A program made the translations under genes and the position numbers. Of a DNA stretch of 64,000 bases, positions 51,483 through 61,196 are shown piece by piece; the stretch's first letter is position 1, and each line of letters begins with the position of its first letter. The stretch lies in NCBI GenBank assembly GCA_020635995.1, contig JACJYS010000004.1:238452-302451 (forward strand). The letters are read 5' to 3'. The notes beneath the pieces are model-generated. The model was not told the origin of the DNA, did no database searches, and was given only the letters and a program-made list of their open reading frames with translations. The stretch is from Chitinophagales bacterium (GTDB lineage Bacteria > Bacteroidota > Bacteroidia > Chitinophagales > UBA8649).

Positions 51483-52850
51483 CCGTCCCAAACGATTAAA
51501 AAAAAGAGGATAAGTTTTGTAACTCTAATTACCATAGAGGTTGTAGAACAAATCAAATCCTCTTATGACAAATGTAACATTATTTTCTCAGATTATTTCG
51601 CTTATTGACCGTTCATCTTTCAACAAATTGGTTAAAAAGCACAATAGTGATAAACACCAAAAAGGCTATGACAGTTGGACACATTTAGTAGCTATGTTAT
51701 TTTGCCAGTTTGCTAATAGTCAGTCTGTGCGAGACATCAGCAATGGCTTGCGTTCTGCCACAGGCAACCTCAATCATTTTGGCGTATTATCAGCACCTTC
51801 AAAATCCAGCGTAAGCTATCAAAACAAAAACAGGGATTGGGAGTTGTTTAGGGATTTCTATTATTTATTGTTAGAGCGTTTAGGACAGCAAGCAGGATTT
51901 AAACAGACAAAATTCAAAATAAAGAGCAAAATATTCCTTTTGGACAGCACAACGATAAGCCTATGTCTTTCGGTCTTTGATTGGGCTAAATACAAGACTG
52001 CCAAAGGAGCTATAAAGATGCATACATTACTGGATTACGATGGTAATCTACCAACTTATGTCAACATTACCGATGGTAAAACTGCGGACAATAAAGGAGC
52101 TTACGATATTCAACTGACCAAACAAAGTGTTATCGTTGCCGATAGGTTTTACAATGATTTTCATTTGCTTAATGTTTGGGACAGCAACTCGGTTTTCTTT
52201 GTAGTTAGGCACAAAGAAAACCTACAATTCAGTACGGTAAAGGAATTGGAATTACCTGAGAATAGACATCAGCATTTGCTCAAAGATGAAATCATTAGCC
52301 TTTCAAAACAAACTTCTCGTGAAAAGTACAAAGGTAAACTCAGAAGGGTTTCTGTTTGGAGTGAAGAACATCAATGTGTCATTGAACTCATTACCAACAA
52401 TTTGAAATGGTGTGCAAATACCATTAGCGAACTCTACAAAAGCAGGTGGCAGGTAGAAATATTTTTTAGAGAAATCAAACAGCTTTTACACATCAAATCC
52501 TTTATTGGTACAAGCCCCAATGCTGTTTGGATACAGATATGGACAGCTCTCATTACTATTTTATTGCTAAAAGTGCTTAAGACAATGGCAAAATACAATT
52601 GGTATCTGTCCAACCTAATGGCTTTTATTAGGCTTAACTTATTTGTAAAAATCAACCTCAGGCATTGGCTGGACAAACCCTTTGAACCCCCTCCAAAACC
52701 AATACAAAAAAATATACAAGGGGTCCTGTTTCATTTTTAGCAAAAACAAGGGTTGAAACCATTGATGCTATGGAAACATTTTATTATCTAAAAAACGTTT
52801 AGGACACTATTGGTTTATTAACTAAAACGGTCAACACTATTTAGGGACGG
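51483..52850 (+). mobile_element. IS4-family insertion sequence
   Basis: The element carries one intact transposase gene. Candidate ends are CCGTCCC (51483-51489) and GGGACGG (52844-52850), a seven-base inverted repeat, giving about 1368 bp. An alternative right end near 52796-52806 (GTTTAGGACAC, similar to the left GTCCCAAAC) cannot be excluded. No target duplication is obvious. It truncates the first gene of the disrupted pair. Confidence 0.7.
51565..52740 (+). CDS. IS4-family transposase (DUF4372 N-terminus)
   Basis: The 391-residue transposase starts with the DUF4372-type FSQIISLIDRSSFNKLVKKHNSDKHQKGYDSWTHLVAMLFCQFA segment. The DDE triad lies at Asp127 (LLDSTTI), Asp193 (VIVADRFYNDF) and Glu298, and the IS4 signature YREK is YKSRWQVEIFFREIK (Tyr291, Arg294, Glu298, Lys305). 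The frame is intact, so the element may still be mobile. It is on the plus strand, opposite to the gene it truncates. Confidence 0.92.
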   Translation: MTNVTLFSQIISLIDRSSFNKLVKKHNSDKHQKGYDSWTHLVAMLFCQFANSQSVRDISNGLRSATGNLNHFGVLSAPSKSSVSYQNKNRDWELFRDFYYLLLERLGQQAGFKQTKFKIKSKIFLLDSTTISLCLSVFDWAKYKTAKGAIKMHTLLDYDGNLPTYVNITDGKTADNKGAYDIQLTKQSVIVADRFYNDFHLLNVWDSNSVFFVVRHKENLQFSTVKELELPENRHQHLLKDEIISLSKQTSREKYKGKLRRVSVWSEEHQCVIELITNNLKWCANTISELYKSRWQVEIFFREIKQLLHIKSFIGTSPNAVWIQIWTALITILLLKVLKTMAKYNWYLSNLMAFIRLNLFVKINLRHWLDKPFEPPPKPIQKNIQGVLFHF

Positions 52851-53024
52851 GCAAAGACCACAAACTTACTTAAACGTCCCAAGATGCTATCTTAAAGCAT
52901 AAATCATTGATGTTGGTGTAATACGGATAGTCATAGATGTTTTCTTATATATCCCTATAAAACGCATTAAAAATTACGCTCGTAAAAACGGTAATTCTGT
53001 TGACTTTAACACAATGTTTAATAA

Positions 53025-53150
53025 CCGATTAGGAATATATAATAGTCCAATCTCGGCTACGCCTTATTGTACTAAATATATTGCTCTATCGGCATTTACC
53101 ATTGTAAAACACAAAATAGATTAGACTATTTTGTGTTGACAATTGGTATA
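53025..53150 (+). repeat. Longest copy of the dispersed palindromic repeat
   Basis: The right part folds as a hairpin: AACACAAAATAG (53108-53119) and CTATTTTGTGTT (53126-53137) pair around a six-base loop. Outer arms TACCATTGT and ACAATTGGTA extend the palindrome with a bulge. Parts match 1121-1173 (inverted) and 26298-26361 (direct). It is the only copy with the approximately 55-base middle section containing GGCTACGCC. Confidence 0.65.
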
Positions 53151-53283
53151 AATTCCTTATCCCATTCTTACCATTCAAGGTTTTCTTACCTTGAATAGTT
53201 AATATTTTGTGTTTTAAACGCTTTTGGAAATTCTTCGTTGTTCGTTCCTCACTTCTCAGAAAGACAAACACCATAAAACATTC

Positions 53284-53307
53284 GTGCCACGACTCCAAGT
53301 CGTGGCA
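53284..53307. repeat. REP-like perfect hairpin
   Basis: GTGCCACGACT (53284-53294), loop CCA and AGTCGTGGCAC (53298-53307 plus closing base) form an 11-bp perfect stem with a three-base loop. The GC-rich stem stands out in this AT-rich DNA. Such elements in Bacteroidota are often linked to IS200/IS605-like (RAYT) transposases, none of which is in the window. Confidence 0.65.
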
Positions 53308-53347
53308 CTAATATATTTTAACAAAGTGGAGAGAAATACCTCTACCG

Positions 53348-55567
53348 CTACCCTATTATATCATTCAAAGTTTTAGACGGACGCATAACAGCTGTAACTT
53401 TATCTGTATTAGGAAAATAATATCCTCCTAAATCAACAGCGTGTCCTTGTACTTTTGCTAATTCTTCTACTATTTGATCTTCATTGTCAAATAATTGCTG
53501 TGCTACTGGTGCAAAAGCTTTTTTCAAATCAGCATCTTCATTTTGAGTAGCTAAAGCCTGTGCCCAATACATGGCTAAATAAAAATGACTTCCTCTGTTA
53601 TCTAATTCGTTTACTTTTCTTGAAGGAGATTTGCCATTGGTCAATACTTTTTCTGTAGCTTTATCTAATGCTTTAGCTAAAACAGAGGCTTTGTTATTTC
53701 CATACAACAGAGCTAAATGTTCTAAAGATTCAGCCAAAGCTAAAAATTCTCCTAAAGAATCCCATCTTAAATGGTTTTCGCTTTCCAGCTGCTGTACGTG
53801 CTTAGGTGCCGAACCGCCCGCACCTGTTTCAAACAAACCACCACCATTCATTAAGGGCACTATTGAAAGCATTTTGGCACTTGTTCCTAATTCAAGAATT
53901 GGGAATAAATCGGTATTGAAATCTCTTAGCACATTTCCTGTAACGGAAATAGTATCTAATCCGTCTTTTAATCTTTCCAGTGTATATTTAACGGCTTCTT
54001 CTTGAGATTTAATGTAAATTTCTGCACCCGTTTGATCTATATCTTTTAAATAAGTGTTTACTTTTTTAATTAGCTCCGCATCATGAGGTCGGTCTTCGCT
54101 TAACCAAAATACAGCAGGTGTTTCACTTAGCTTAGAACGTTTTACGGCAAGTTTTACCCAATCTTGTACCGGAGCATCTTTGGTTTGGCACATACGCCAT
54201 ATATCGCCTTTTTCTACATCATTGCTCAATAAAACTTTTCCATTTCCGTCCAATACTTGTACTGTTCCTTCTTCTTGTATTTCAAAGGTTTTATCGTGCG
54301 AACCATATTCTTCTGCTTTTTGAGCCATTAAACCCACATTAGGAACCGTTCCCATAGTGCGTGGGTCAAAAGCACCGTGCTTTTTACAAAAATCTATAGT
54401 TTCTGAATATAAAGGAGCATAACTACTATCCGGAATTACTGCTTTAGTATCTTGTTGTTGTCCTTTTTCGTTCCACATTTGCCCGGAGTTTCTAATCATA
54501 GCAGCCATAGAAGCGTCTATAATTATATCGCTAGGTACATGCAGGTTGGTTATTCCTTTGTCAGAATCTACCATAGCTATTTGCGGACGCTCGGCATATA
54601 TTTTTTCTATCTCTTTATTTAAACGATCTTTTTCTGCTTGTGGCAATTCTTGCATTTTGCTAACAAAATCGCCAAAACCATTATTTACATCTACGCCCAA
54701 TTTATCCATTAAATCTCCATTTTTTTCAAATAAATCTTTAAAGAAAACTTTAACGGCATAGCCAAAAATAATAGGGTCAGACACTTTCATCATTGTAGCT
54801 TTCATGTGCAATGAAAATAACACACCTTGCTTTTTAGCATCGGCTACTTGCTCAGTTAAAAACTTTTTTAAAGCTTTTACACTCATGTAAGAAATATCTA
54901 TAACTTCATCTTTAAGCAAAGGCAAACTTTCTTTTAATACAACAGTATTTCCACTTTTAGTTTTCAATACAATTTTAGCATTTGTAGCTTCGCTAAGTGT
55001 TTTAGATTGCTCATTATGTCTAAAATCTCCACTGCTCATAGTAGATACATGCGTTTTAGAGTCTTTGCTCCACGCTCCCATTTTATGTGGGTTATTCTTG
55101 GCATACAATTTTACGGGTTTTGGAGCTCTACGGTCAGAGTTTCCTTCTCTCAACACAGGATTAACAGCACTACCTTTTACTTTGTTATAGCGTGCTAATA
55201 TATCTTTTTCTTTAGCATCTTTTGGTTCTTCTATATAATTAGGTATAGCATATCCATTAGCTTGTAGTTCTTTAATGGCAGCTTTAAGTTGAGGCACAGA
55301 AGCACTAATGTTAGGCAATTTAATAACATTAGCTTCTTCTTTTTTTACCAATTCGCCTAAATAGGCTAAACCGTCCGGTGATTTTTGTTCATCTGTTAAA
55401 TAGTCTTGAAAAGCGTCTAAAATTCTTCCTGCTAAAGAAATATCGGAAGTTTCTACATTAACTCCTGCTGCTTTAGCAAATTTTTGAATAATAGGAAGAA
55501 AAGAAAATGTAGCCAAATAAGGGGCTTCATCTGTAATGGTATATATAATTTTCTCTTTGTCTGACAT
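53348..55567 (-). CDS. icd: Isocitrate dehydrogenase, NADP-dependent, monomeric type
   Basis: The 739-residue enzyme oxidises isocitrate to 2-oxoglutarate with NADPH formation in the TCA cycle. The length and sequence identify the monomeric (IDH-II) type rather than the dimeric 420-residue type: KIIYTITDEAPYLATFSFLPII, VLREGNSDRRAPKPVKLYAKNNPHKMGAWSKDSKTHVSTMSSGDF, ETGAGGSAPKHVQQLESENHLRWDSLGEFLALAESLE. Residues of the phosphorylation-lid and substrate site are intact. A -7 box lies 33 bases upstream. It stands alone at the edge of the island. Confidence 0.96.
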   Translation of the reverse strand: MSDKEKIIYTITDEAPYLATFSFLPIIQKFAKAAGVNVETSDISLAGRILDAFQDYLTDEQKSPDGLAYLGELVKKEEANVIKLPNISASVPQLKAAIKELQANGYAIPNYIEEPKDAKEKDILARYNKVKGSAVNPVLREGNSDRRAPKPVKLYAKNNPHKMGAWSKDSKTHVSTMSSGDFRHNEQSKTLSEATNAKIVLKTKSGNTVVLKESLPLLKDEVIDISYMSVKALKKFLTEQVADAKKQGVLFSLHMKATMMKVSDPIIFGYAVKVFFKDLFEKNGDLMDKLGVDVNNGFGDFVSKMQELPQAEKDRLNKEIEKIYAERPQIAMVDSDKGITNLHVPSDIIIDASMAAMIRNSGQMWNEKGQQQDTKAVIPDSSYAPLYSETIDFCKKHGAFDPRTMGTVPNVGLMAQKAEEYGSHDKTFEIQEEGTVQVLDGNGKVLLSNDVEKGDIWRMCQTKDAPVQDWVKLAVKRSKLSETPAVFWLSEDRPHDAELIKKVNTYLKDIDQTGAEIYIKSQEEAVKYTLERLKDGLDTISVTGNVLRDFNTDLFPILELGTSAKMLSIVPLMNGGGLFETGAGGSAPKHVQQLESENHLRWDSLGEFLALAESLEHLALLYGNNKASVLAKALDKATEKVLTNGKSPSRKVNELDNRGSHFYLAMYWAQALATQNEDADLKKAFAPVAQQLFDNEDQIVEELAKVQGHAVDLGGYYFPNTDKVTAVMRPSKTLNDIIG

Positions 55568-55600
55568 GTGTATATTTTAGTTTGGTTAACAAATGAGGTG

Positions 55601-55608
55601 CAAAGGTA
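55601..55608 (-). promoter_or_regulatory. -7 promoter box of icd
   Basis: Reads TACCTTTG on the minus strand, 33 bases before the start codon at 55567. The -33 element is not evident. Confidence 0.45.
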
Positions 55609-55693
55609 TGGAATTATACAATTATTATAAATGAAGATTCATTAAAACTGCTTAAAATTTTATTAAAAAATAAGATTTAGCTATATTTACTTA

Positions 55694-58600
55694 ATGAAAA
55701 AAATTTTATTTACTACTGCTTTAATATTTTCGCTATTAACGGTTAGTGCTCAACGTTTTTTTGTTAATGAGGATAACACACTTACCGTATGCGATACTAG
55801 TTATACACCTGGAGGCATTAGTGCCGATTCTGTATTGATTTGCCAAAATCCTCAAGAAGGAACAGCTACCATCTCTGGCAACTGTGTTAATTACACACCA
55901 AACCCTAACTACTTTGGTTATGATTCTATGTGTGTTAGTGTTTGTATGGCTGGTGTTTGTGTAGATACTATGGTAAACATTACTATTAACCCGGTAGGAG
56001 AAAATCATATTTTTTCTATACCGGAAGATGCTTCATATTTTGCTTGTGAAGCAGTTTTAGCTGGTGGTAGTGATGTCATATTTACTATAAGTTCTGCACC
56101 TACTTATGGCGTAGCAGGCACTAATCCTGCATGTGTTACCTATAATGCCGGTGGCACAAACTACGTTGGTTATGACACTGTAGGTATTATAATGTGTGTA
56201 GATACGCTATGCGATACTTCTAATATTGTTTTCAATATGACACCTGTTACAGAAACTATAAATGTAGTAGATAGTGGCAATGGTGTTTCTATTTGTTATT
56301 CAGATTTAATGACCACACTTGATAGCTTTAGTACTATTTCTATAACTACGCAACCAAATCCTGGGACTGCAAGTGTAAATGGAAATACCAACTGTGTAGA
56401 TTATGTGCCAGATCCGGCAGTAGTAGCTACAGGAAATGGAGGGACAGACCAGCTAAGCATACAAGTTTGCAACCCCAATGGTATTTGCGATATAACCAAC
56501 GTAAATATTAACATATTAGGTTTTACGGTTTTTAATAATACTAATGCTGCTCAATTAGCTCAATCTTTAGCAGGAAGTGGGGTAACCATTACAAACCCTG
56601 TTTTAAATTGTAATAATGCAGGTTCAGGAAGTTTTATAAATGCTCCTGGGGCATTGGGCATTAAAGATGGTGTAATCTTATCTAGTGGAGAAGCAATAGA
56701 CGCACAAGGTGTTCCCGGAGATTTTCCTTCTACTAGTTTTGGCGGTGGTGGAGATCCTAATTTAAACGCTTTACTAACATCTATGGGCGAAACATACGAC
56801 ACCTATGATGCCTGTGTTTTAGAATTTGATATTCAAGTATTAGGAGATTCTTTGACTTTCAATTATGCCATGGGCTCTGAAGAATATCCTGAACCGGTAA
56901 CAAATGCTGATAACTATGTATGTGGAGCTGTAAATGATATTTTTGGATTTTTTATTTCAGGTCCAAATCCGGTAGGTCCAAATTATAGTAGCCAAAATGT
57001 AGCATTAATACCCGGATCAACTACACCTGTATCTATTAATACTGTTAATAGTGGTATTTCAACTACTTTCCCAACAGCTAGCACTTGTGTGTTAACAAAC
57101 ACAAATCATTATAATGGAGCAATAAATATGATTAGCTACGATGGAGTAACTAATGCTTTACAAGCTAAGGCTTTAACCGTTCCTTGTCAAACCTATCATT
57201 TCAAATTAGCTATAGCAGATGGAGGCGATGAAGTATGGGATTCAGGTGTTTTTTTAGAAGCAGGAAGTTTTCAATCTATTCCTGTAAGTTTGGCTTCGCA
57301 AACTAACTTAGGTAATGCCTTCACTAATGCTGTAGAGGGTTGTGTAGAAGGTGAGTTTATTTTTCAACTTACATCTCCTTTGCCTAATGACTATACCATA
57401 CACTTTGGTGTAGGCGGTACGGCAACAAACGGTGTTGACTACCAACTTGTAGAAGACAGCGTAGTTATTCCTGCCGGAGATACTTCTTTTGTCGTTAATA
57501 TTAACACTATAGATGACGGAGTAACTGAACCTACTGAAACTATAAAATTATATCTGTTAAATCCTTGCACCAACTTAGCTTATGATAGTGCTGAAATTTT
57601 ACTTATAGATGCAGTTCCTTTTAGCTTAACAGCTAATATTCCTCCACCTCCAAGAATTTGTTCTGGAGATACGATAGGTGTTATAGCTATAGTAAACGGA
57701 GCTAATAGTGGTGCAGCCACTTACCAATGGACACAAGACGGCACTGTATTGAGTCCCAACTCAAGTGCTACAAATGTAATACCTCCAGATAGTAGATGGT
57801 ATTATGTTGATTATTCTTTAGGTGCTTGTACCCAATCTGATTCTATATTTATTGAAGTAAGTGAGTTTAGCGTTGATATAGATTCTTCTTCTATTTCCTG
57901 CCCCGGCACTAATGACGGTAGCCTATGGCTTACTCCTCAAAATAGCATTGGTAATGTAACTTATTCTTGGAATCCTTCGGGAAGTACGGATTCTATTATT
58001 AATAATTTAGGCCCTAACACTTATATTTATACCGTTACAGACCAATCGGGTTTACATTGTGGTACTATAACAGACTCCGTTACACTAACAGAGCCAGCCG
58101 GTTTATCTATTAATTATGATAGTACTAATATTTCTTGTAAAAATGCCAATGATGGTACTATTACATTAACAAGCCTACAAGCTAATGCCAATTACGAAGT
58201 AGCCGTTTATTATGAAGGAACTGTATTGTACCCACTTCAGCCCTACACTTCTAATGGTAGTGGCGAAATTTTATTTAATGGTTTAGCACCAGGACTATAC
58301 GATTCTATTTATGTACTTTATGTAGCCAGTAGTTGCGATAACTCTATTAGCGTAAATTTAGAAGAACCGGATTCCTTACTTACTAATATAAATTTATCAA
58401 ACACCATTGCCTGCTATGGACAAACTGCCGATAGTTTATTTACTACCACCACAGGAGGAACACTACCCTACACTTATGCTTGGAGCAATAGTGCTACTAC
58501 CCCGTCAATTACAAATGTAAGTGTGGGAACTTATTGGGTACAAATTACTGACTTAAACAATTGCCAAACATCAGATACTTTAGTTGTAACTCAACCAGAT

Positions 58601-61054
58601 TCTATTTACTTTACTTTAGCAAGCGATAGTACTACTTGCTTTGGCTACAATGACGGCAAAGCCTATATTGATTCTATAAGTGGCGGATTTTTACCATATA
58701 CCTATGCTTGGGATGCCACTGCTGCTAATCAAACTACAGACACTGCTTTTAACTTAACCCAAGGCACTTATAGTGTTACTGTTACTGACAATAGCAACTG
58801 TAGTTTCACTAAATCTATTACCGTAGAACAAGCTTTAGAAATTCAGCTTTCTGAAACGCATACTAATATTACATGTAATGGCGAAACTACAGGAAATATT
58901 GATGTAAGTGTTGTTAACGGTATAATGCCATTTACTTATGCGTGGACAGGACCAAGTGGCTTTACTGCCAATACCGAAGACATAAATAACTTAGGTGCCG
59001 GCACATACAGTTTAACATTTACCGATGCTAAAGGATGCCAAGATACTATTTCAGCAACAATAACAGAACCTACAGCTCTTAGCTTAAATGTATCTTCTAC
59101 AAATATTACTTGCAAAGATTTAGATAATGGAACAGCTACAGTTACAACTACAGGTGGCTCGCCTAATTATACTTACGCTTGGAATGGAGGCACTAATCCT
59201 TCTAATAATGCTGTAACGGGCTTAGCTCCAGGAACATACCAAGTGGTAGTAACAGATGCTAATGGATGCCAAGATTCAATTTCAACGCAACCTATTACAG
59301 AACCGGATTCTTTATTATTAACTGTAGATAATATAACTAATGTAAGTTGCAATGGTGGCAATGACGGTGCTATAAATGTAAGCACGCAAGGCGGTACACC
59401 AAATTACACTTATAGTTGGACTAATAGCGGTGGTTCTAATGAAGATTTAGCTAATGCAGCTGCCGGTACTTATGCCCTAACGGTTACAGATGTAAATAAC
59501 TGTACTTATACCGTAACAGAAACTGTTACAGAACCTACAGCTATACAAATCAATTTAAGCAAAACTGATATAGATTGTTTTGGTGCAAGTACTGGTGCTA
59601 TTGATGCTACAGTAAGTGGTGGAACAGTGGCTACATCATACACCTATGCTTGGAGTAGCTCAAATGGTTTTACTGCTAATACAGAAGATATAAACAATGT
59701 AGCAACCGGAACATACACATTAACCATTACAGATGATAATAACTGTACGGAAACTGCAACTGTAACATTAAATCAACCGGCTACAGTAGAAATTGCTATT
59801 GATATGACTCCTGTAAATTGTTTTGGTGGCAATGATGGCACTTTAACGGCAAGTGTTACCGCAGGAGGAACTGCTCCTTTTGCTTATCAATGGGATGCTA
59901 ATGCAGGAAATCAAACCGGAGCAACAGCTTCAAATTTAAGTGCAGGAACTTATACTGTAGAGGTTACAGATGCCAATAACTGTACTTATACAGAAAGTGC
60001 CACAGTTACACAGCCGTCTGCACCACTATCTTTAACTATAGATTCTACAGATATAAGCTGTGCTGGCTATGATGATGGAACAGCAACGGTGGTAGCTACC
60101 GGAGGAACGCCTAACTATACTTACAGTTGGACAAATGCTAATGGGCAAACTTCGGCTACGGTTACTAATTTAGGCTCAGGTGCTGTATCCGTTACTGTTA
60201 CAGACGCCAATAATTGTACACAAACCATTAGCACTACTATTAATGAACCAACACCATTAGTATTAATTGCTACACCGGACTCGGCAAACTGCTGGGGCGA
60301 AAACTCTGGAAGTATAAGCCTAACGGCAAGTGGCGGTACCGGGTTTGGATATTTATACTCTATAAATAATGGCGTAGATTTTCAAAATGATACTGTATTT
60401 ACAGGGTTAAGTGCCGGAGTATATAATCAAATAGTGGCTCAAGACTTAGGTTCAAGTACAGAGTGTATTTCTCAACCCATACAAACCATAGTTGACCAAC
60501 CCGATTACTTTACTTTTAATATTAATCCTGCCGATACTACACTTCAATTATCGGAAACAGTTAGTTTAGAATTAGTGATAGATAGTCCTTATACGGTAAA
60601 TGATATTACGGCTATATCTTGGAATCCAACAGAAGGATTAAACTGTACAGATTGTATAAATCCGGAAGTTTTAAGCTACGAACATTATACGGAGTATGAA
60701 GCATTAGTTAGCTATATTGGCGATGATGAGGTATGGTGTACACAAACTTCTACAACAGTTATACAAGTAGAAAATAACTTAAATTTATTTATACCCAATG
60801 CTTTTACGCCTTCAAGTTTTGATAATGTAAATAGTACTTTTCAAATTTATGGAGAAGGGATAGAAGCAATGGAAATGAAAGTATTTAACCGCTGGGGAGA
60901 AATGATATTTTTCAGTACCAATCAGTTAGAAGGTTGGGACGGAACTTATAAAGGAAAAGACCAAAACCCGGGAGTTTACTCTTACTATGTGTATGTAAAA
61001 TACCTTGACAATAAAGAAGTAAAACGCAAAGGAAGTATTACTTTGTTAAGATAA
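55694..61054 (+). CDS. Giant SprB-repeat surface protein with type B T9SS sorting domain
   Basis: The 1786-residue protein has a signal peptide ending TVSAQ. Residues about 20-270 are Ig/cadherin-like, a choice-of-anchor L region is at about 281-530, and a Calx-beta-like domain at about 549-640. From about 729 to 1560 come eleven SprB-type repeats of 75-85 residues (xxISCxGxNDGxIxVxxxGGTPxYTYxWxN...GTYxVTVTDxNNC). The C-terminal domain (about 1696-1786: IPNAFTPSSFDNVN, VFNRWGEMIF, WDGTYKGKDQNPGVYSYYVYVKY) is the type B (gliding-motility) sorting signal. It should be exported by T9SS to the surface as a long filament or adhesin. Repeat number may vary among strains. Confidence 0.93.
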   Translation: MKKILFTTALIFSLLTVSAQRFFVNEDNTLTVCDTSYTPGGISADSVLICQNPQEGTATISGNCVNYTPNPNYFGYDSMCVSVCMAGVCVDTMVNITINPVGENHIFSIPEDASYFACEAVLAGGSDVIFTISSAPTYGVAGTNPACVTYNAGGTNYVGYDTVGIIMCVDTLCDTSNIVFNMTPVTETINVVDSGNGVSICYSDLMTTLDSFSTISITTQPNPGTASVNGNTNCVDYVPDPAVVATGNGGTDQLSIQVCNPNGICDITNVNINILGFTVFNNTNAAQLAQSLAGSGVTITNPVLNCNNAGSGSFINAPGALGIKDGVILSSGEAIDAQGVPGDFPSTSFGGGGDPNLNALLTSMGETYDTYDACVLEFDIQVLGDSLTFNYAMGSEEYPEPVTNADNYVCGAVNDIFGFFISGPNPVGPNYSSQNVALIPGSTTPVSINTVNSGISTTFPTASTCVLTNTNHYNGAINMISYDGVTNALQAKALTVPCQTYHFKLAIADGGDEVWDSGVFLEAGSFQSIPVSLASQTNLGNAFTNAVEGCVEGEFIFQLTSPLPNDYTIHFGVGGTATNGVDYQLVEDSVVIPAGDTSFVVNINTIDDGVTEPTETIKLYLLNPCTNLAYDSAEILLIDAVPFSLTANIPPPPRICSGDTIGVIAIVNGANSGAATYQWTQDGTVLSPNSSATNVIPPDSRWYYVDYSLGACTQSDSIFIEVSEFSVDIDSSSISCPGTNDGSLWLTPQNSIGNVTYSWNPSGSTDSIINNLGPNTYIYTVTDQSGLHCGTITDSVTLTEPAGLSINYDSTNISCKNANDGTITLTSLQANANYEVAVYYEGTVLYPLQPYTSNGSGEILFNGLAPGLYDSIYVLYVASSCDNSISVNLEEPDSLLTNINLSNTIACYGQTADSLFTTTTGGTLPYTYAWSNSATTPSITNVSVGTYWVQITDLNNCQTSDTLVVTQPDSIYFTLASDSTTCFGYNDGKAYIDSISGGFLPYTYAWDATAANQTTDTAFNLTQGTYSVTVTDNSNCSFTKSITVEQALEIQLSETHTNITCNGETTGNIDVSVVNGIMPFTYAWTGPSGFTANTEDINNLGAGTYSLTFTDAKGCQDTISATITEPTALSLNVSSTNITCKDLDNGTATVTTTGGSPNYTYAWNGGTNPSNNAVTGLAPGTYQVVVTDANGCQDSISTQPITEPDSLLLTVDNITNVSCNGGNDGAINVSTQGGTPNYTYSWTNSGGSNEDLANAAAGTYALTVTDVNNCTYTVTETVTEPTAIQINLSKTDIDCFGASTGAIDATVSGGTVATSYTYAWSSSNGFTANTEDINNVATGTYTLTITDDNNCTETATVTLNQPATVEIAIDMTPVNCFGGNDGTLTASVTAGGTAPFAYQWDANAGNQTGATASNLSAGTYTVEVTDANNCTYTESATVTQPSAPLSLTIDSTDISCAGYDDGTATVVATGGTPNYTYSWTNANGQTSATVTNLGSGAVSVTVTDANNCTQTISTTINEPTPLVLIATPDSANCWGENSGSISLTASGGTGFGYLYSINNGVDFQNDTVFTGLSAGVYNQIVAQDLGSSTECISQPIQTIVDQPDYFTFNINPADTTLQLSETVSLELVIDSPYTVNDITAISWNPTEGLNCTDCINPEVLSYEHYTEYEALVSYIGDDEVWCTQTSTTVIQVENNLNLFIPNAFTPSSFDNVNSTFQIYGEGIEAMEMKVFNRWGEMIFFSTNQLEGWDGTYKGKDQNPGVYSYYVYVKYLDNKEVKRKGSITLLR

Positions 61055-61080
61055 AATTTTCGTTTTACACAACAAAAACA

Positions 61081-61113
61081 AAAAGCTGAACGTATTTATA
61101 GTGTTCAGCTTTT
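61081..61113 (+). terminator. Hairpin terminator after the SprB-repeat gene
   Basis: AAAAGCTGAAC (61081-61091) pairs with GTTCAGCTTTT (61103-61113), followed by further T-rich sequence. It separates the two large surface-protein genes, so the second has its own promoter. Confidence 0.87.
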
Positions 61114-61157
61114 GTTTGTTAACTATAAGATAACTTTACGCTAAACTTAATTTTTAG

Positions 61158-61165
61158 TAACTTTG
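61158..61165 (+). promoter_or_regulatory. -7 promoter box of the second surface-protein gene
   Basis: TAACTTTG lies 31 bases before the ATG at 61197. No TTG is present at the standard -33 distance. Confidence 0.5.
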
Positions 61166-61196
61166 TAGGTTATTGTTACTTTATAAAAAGGTACTT

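Larger units (their letters stand above)
52851..53347. other. Non-coding repeat-rich stretch between IS4 element and icd
   Basis: About 500 bases without a credible gene. It contains a part of a broken minus-strand frame (ENIYDYPYYTNINDLCFKIASWDV then stop, about 52880-52950), the dispersed repeat at 53025-53150, a hairpin ATTCAAGGT/ACCTTGAAT (53173-53196), and the REP-like hairpin at 53284-53307. An apparent minus-strand reading frame over 53086-53298 is only repeat sequence. This stretch is the right end of the accessory island. Confidence 0.6.

Noticed and set aside
53086..53298. 70-codon minus-strand reading frame with a methionine start
   Set aside because: It covers the dispersed repeat and the REP-like hairpin, has no family resemblance, and its composition follows the repeats rather than coding sequence.
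55694..61054. CRISPR-like array in the repetitive surface-protein gene
   Set aside because: Repeats are coding, 225-250 bases long, degenerate at DNA level and have no spacer structure. I saw no CRISPR array or cas gene anywhere in the window.
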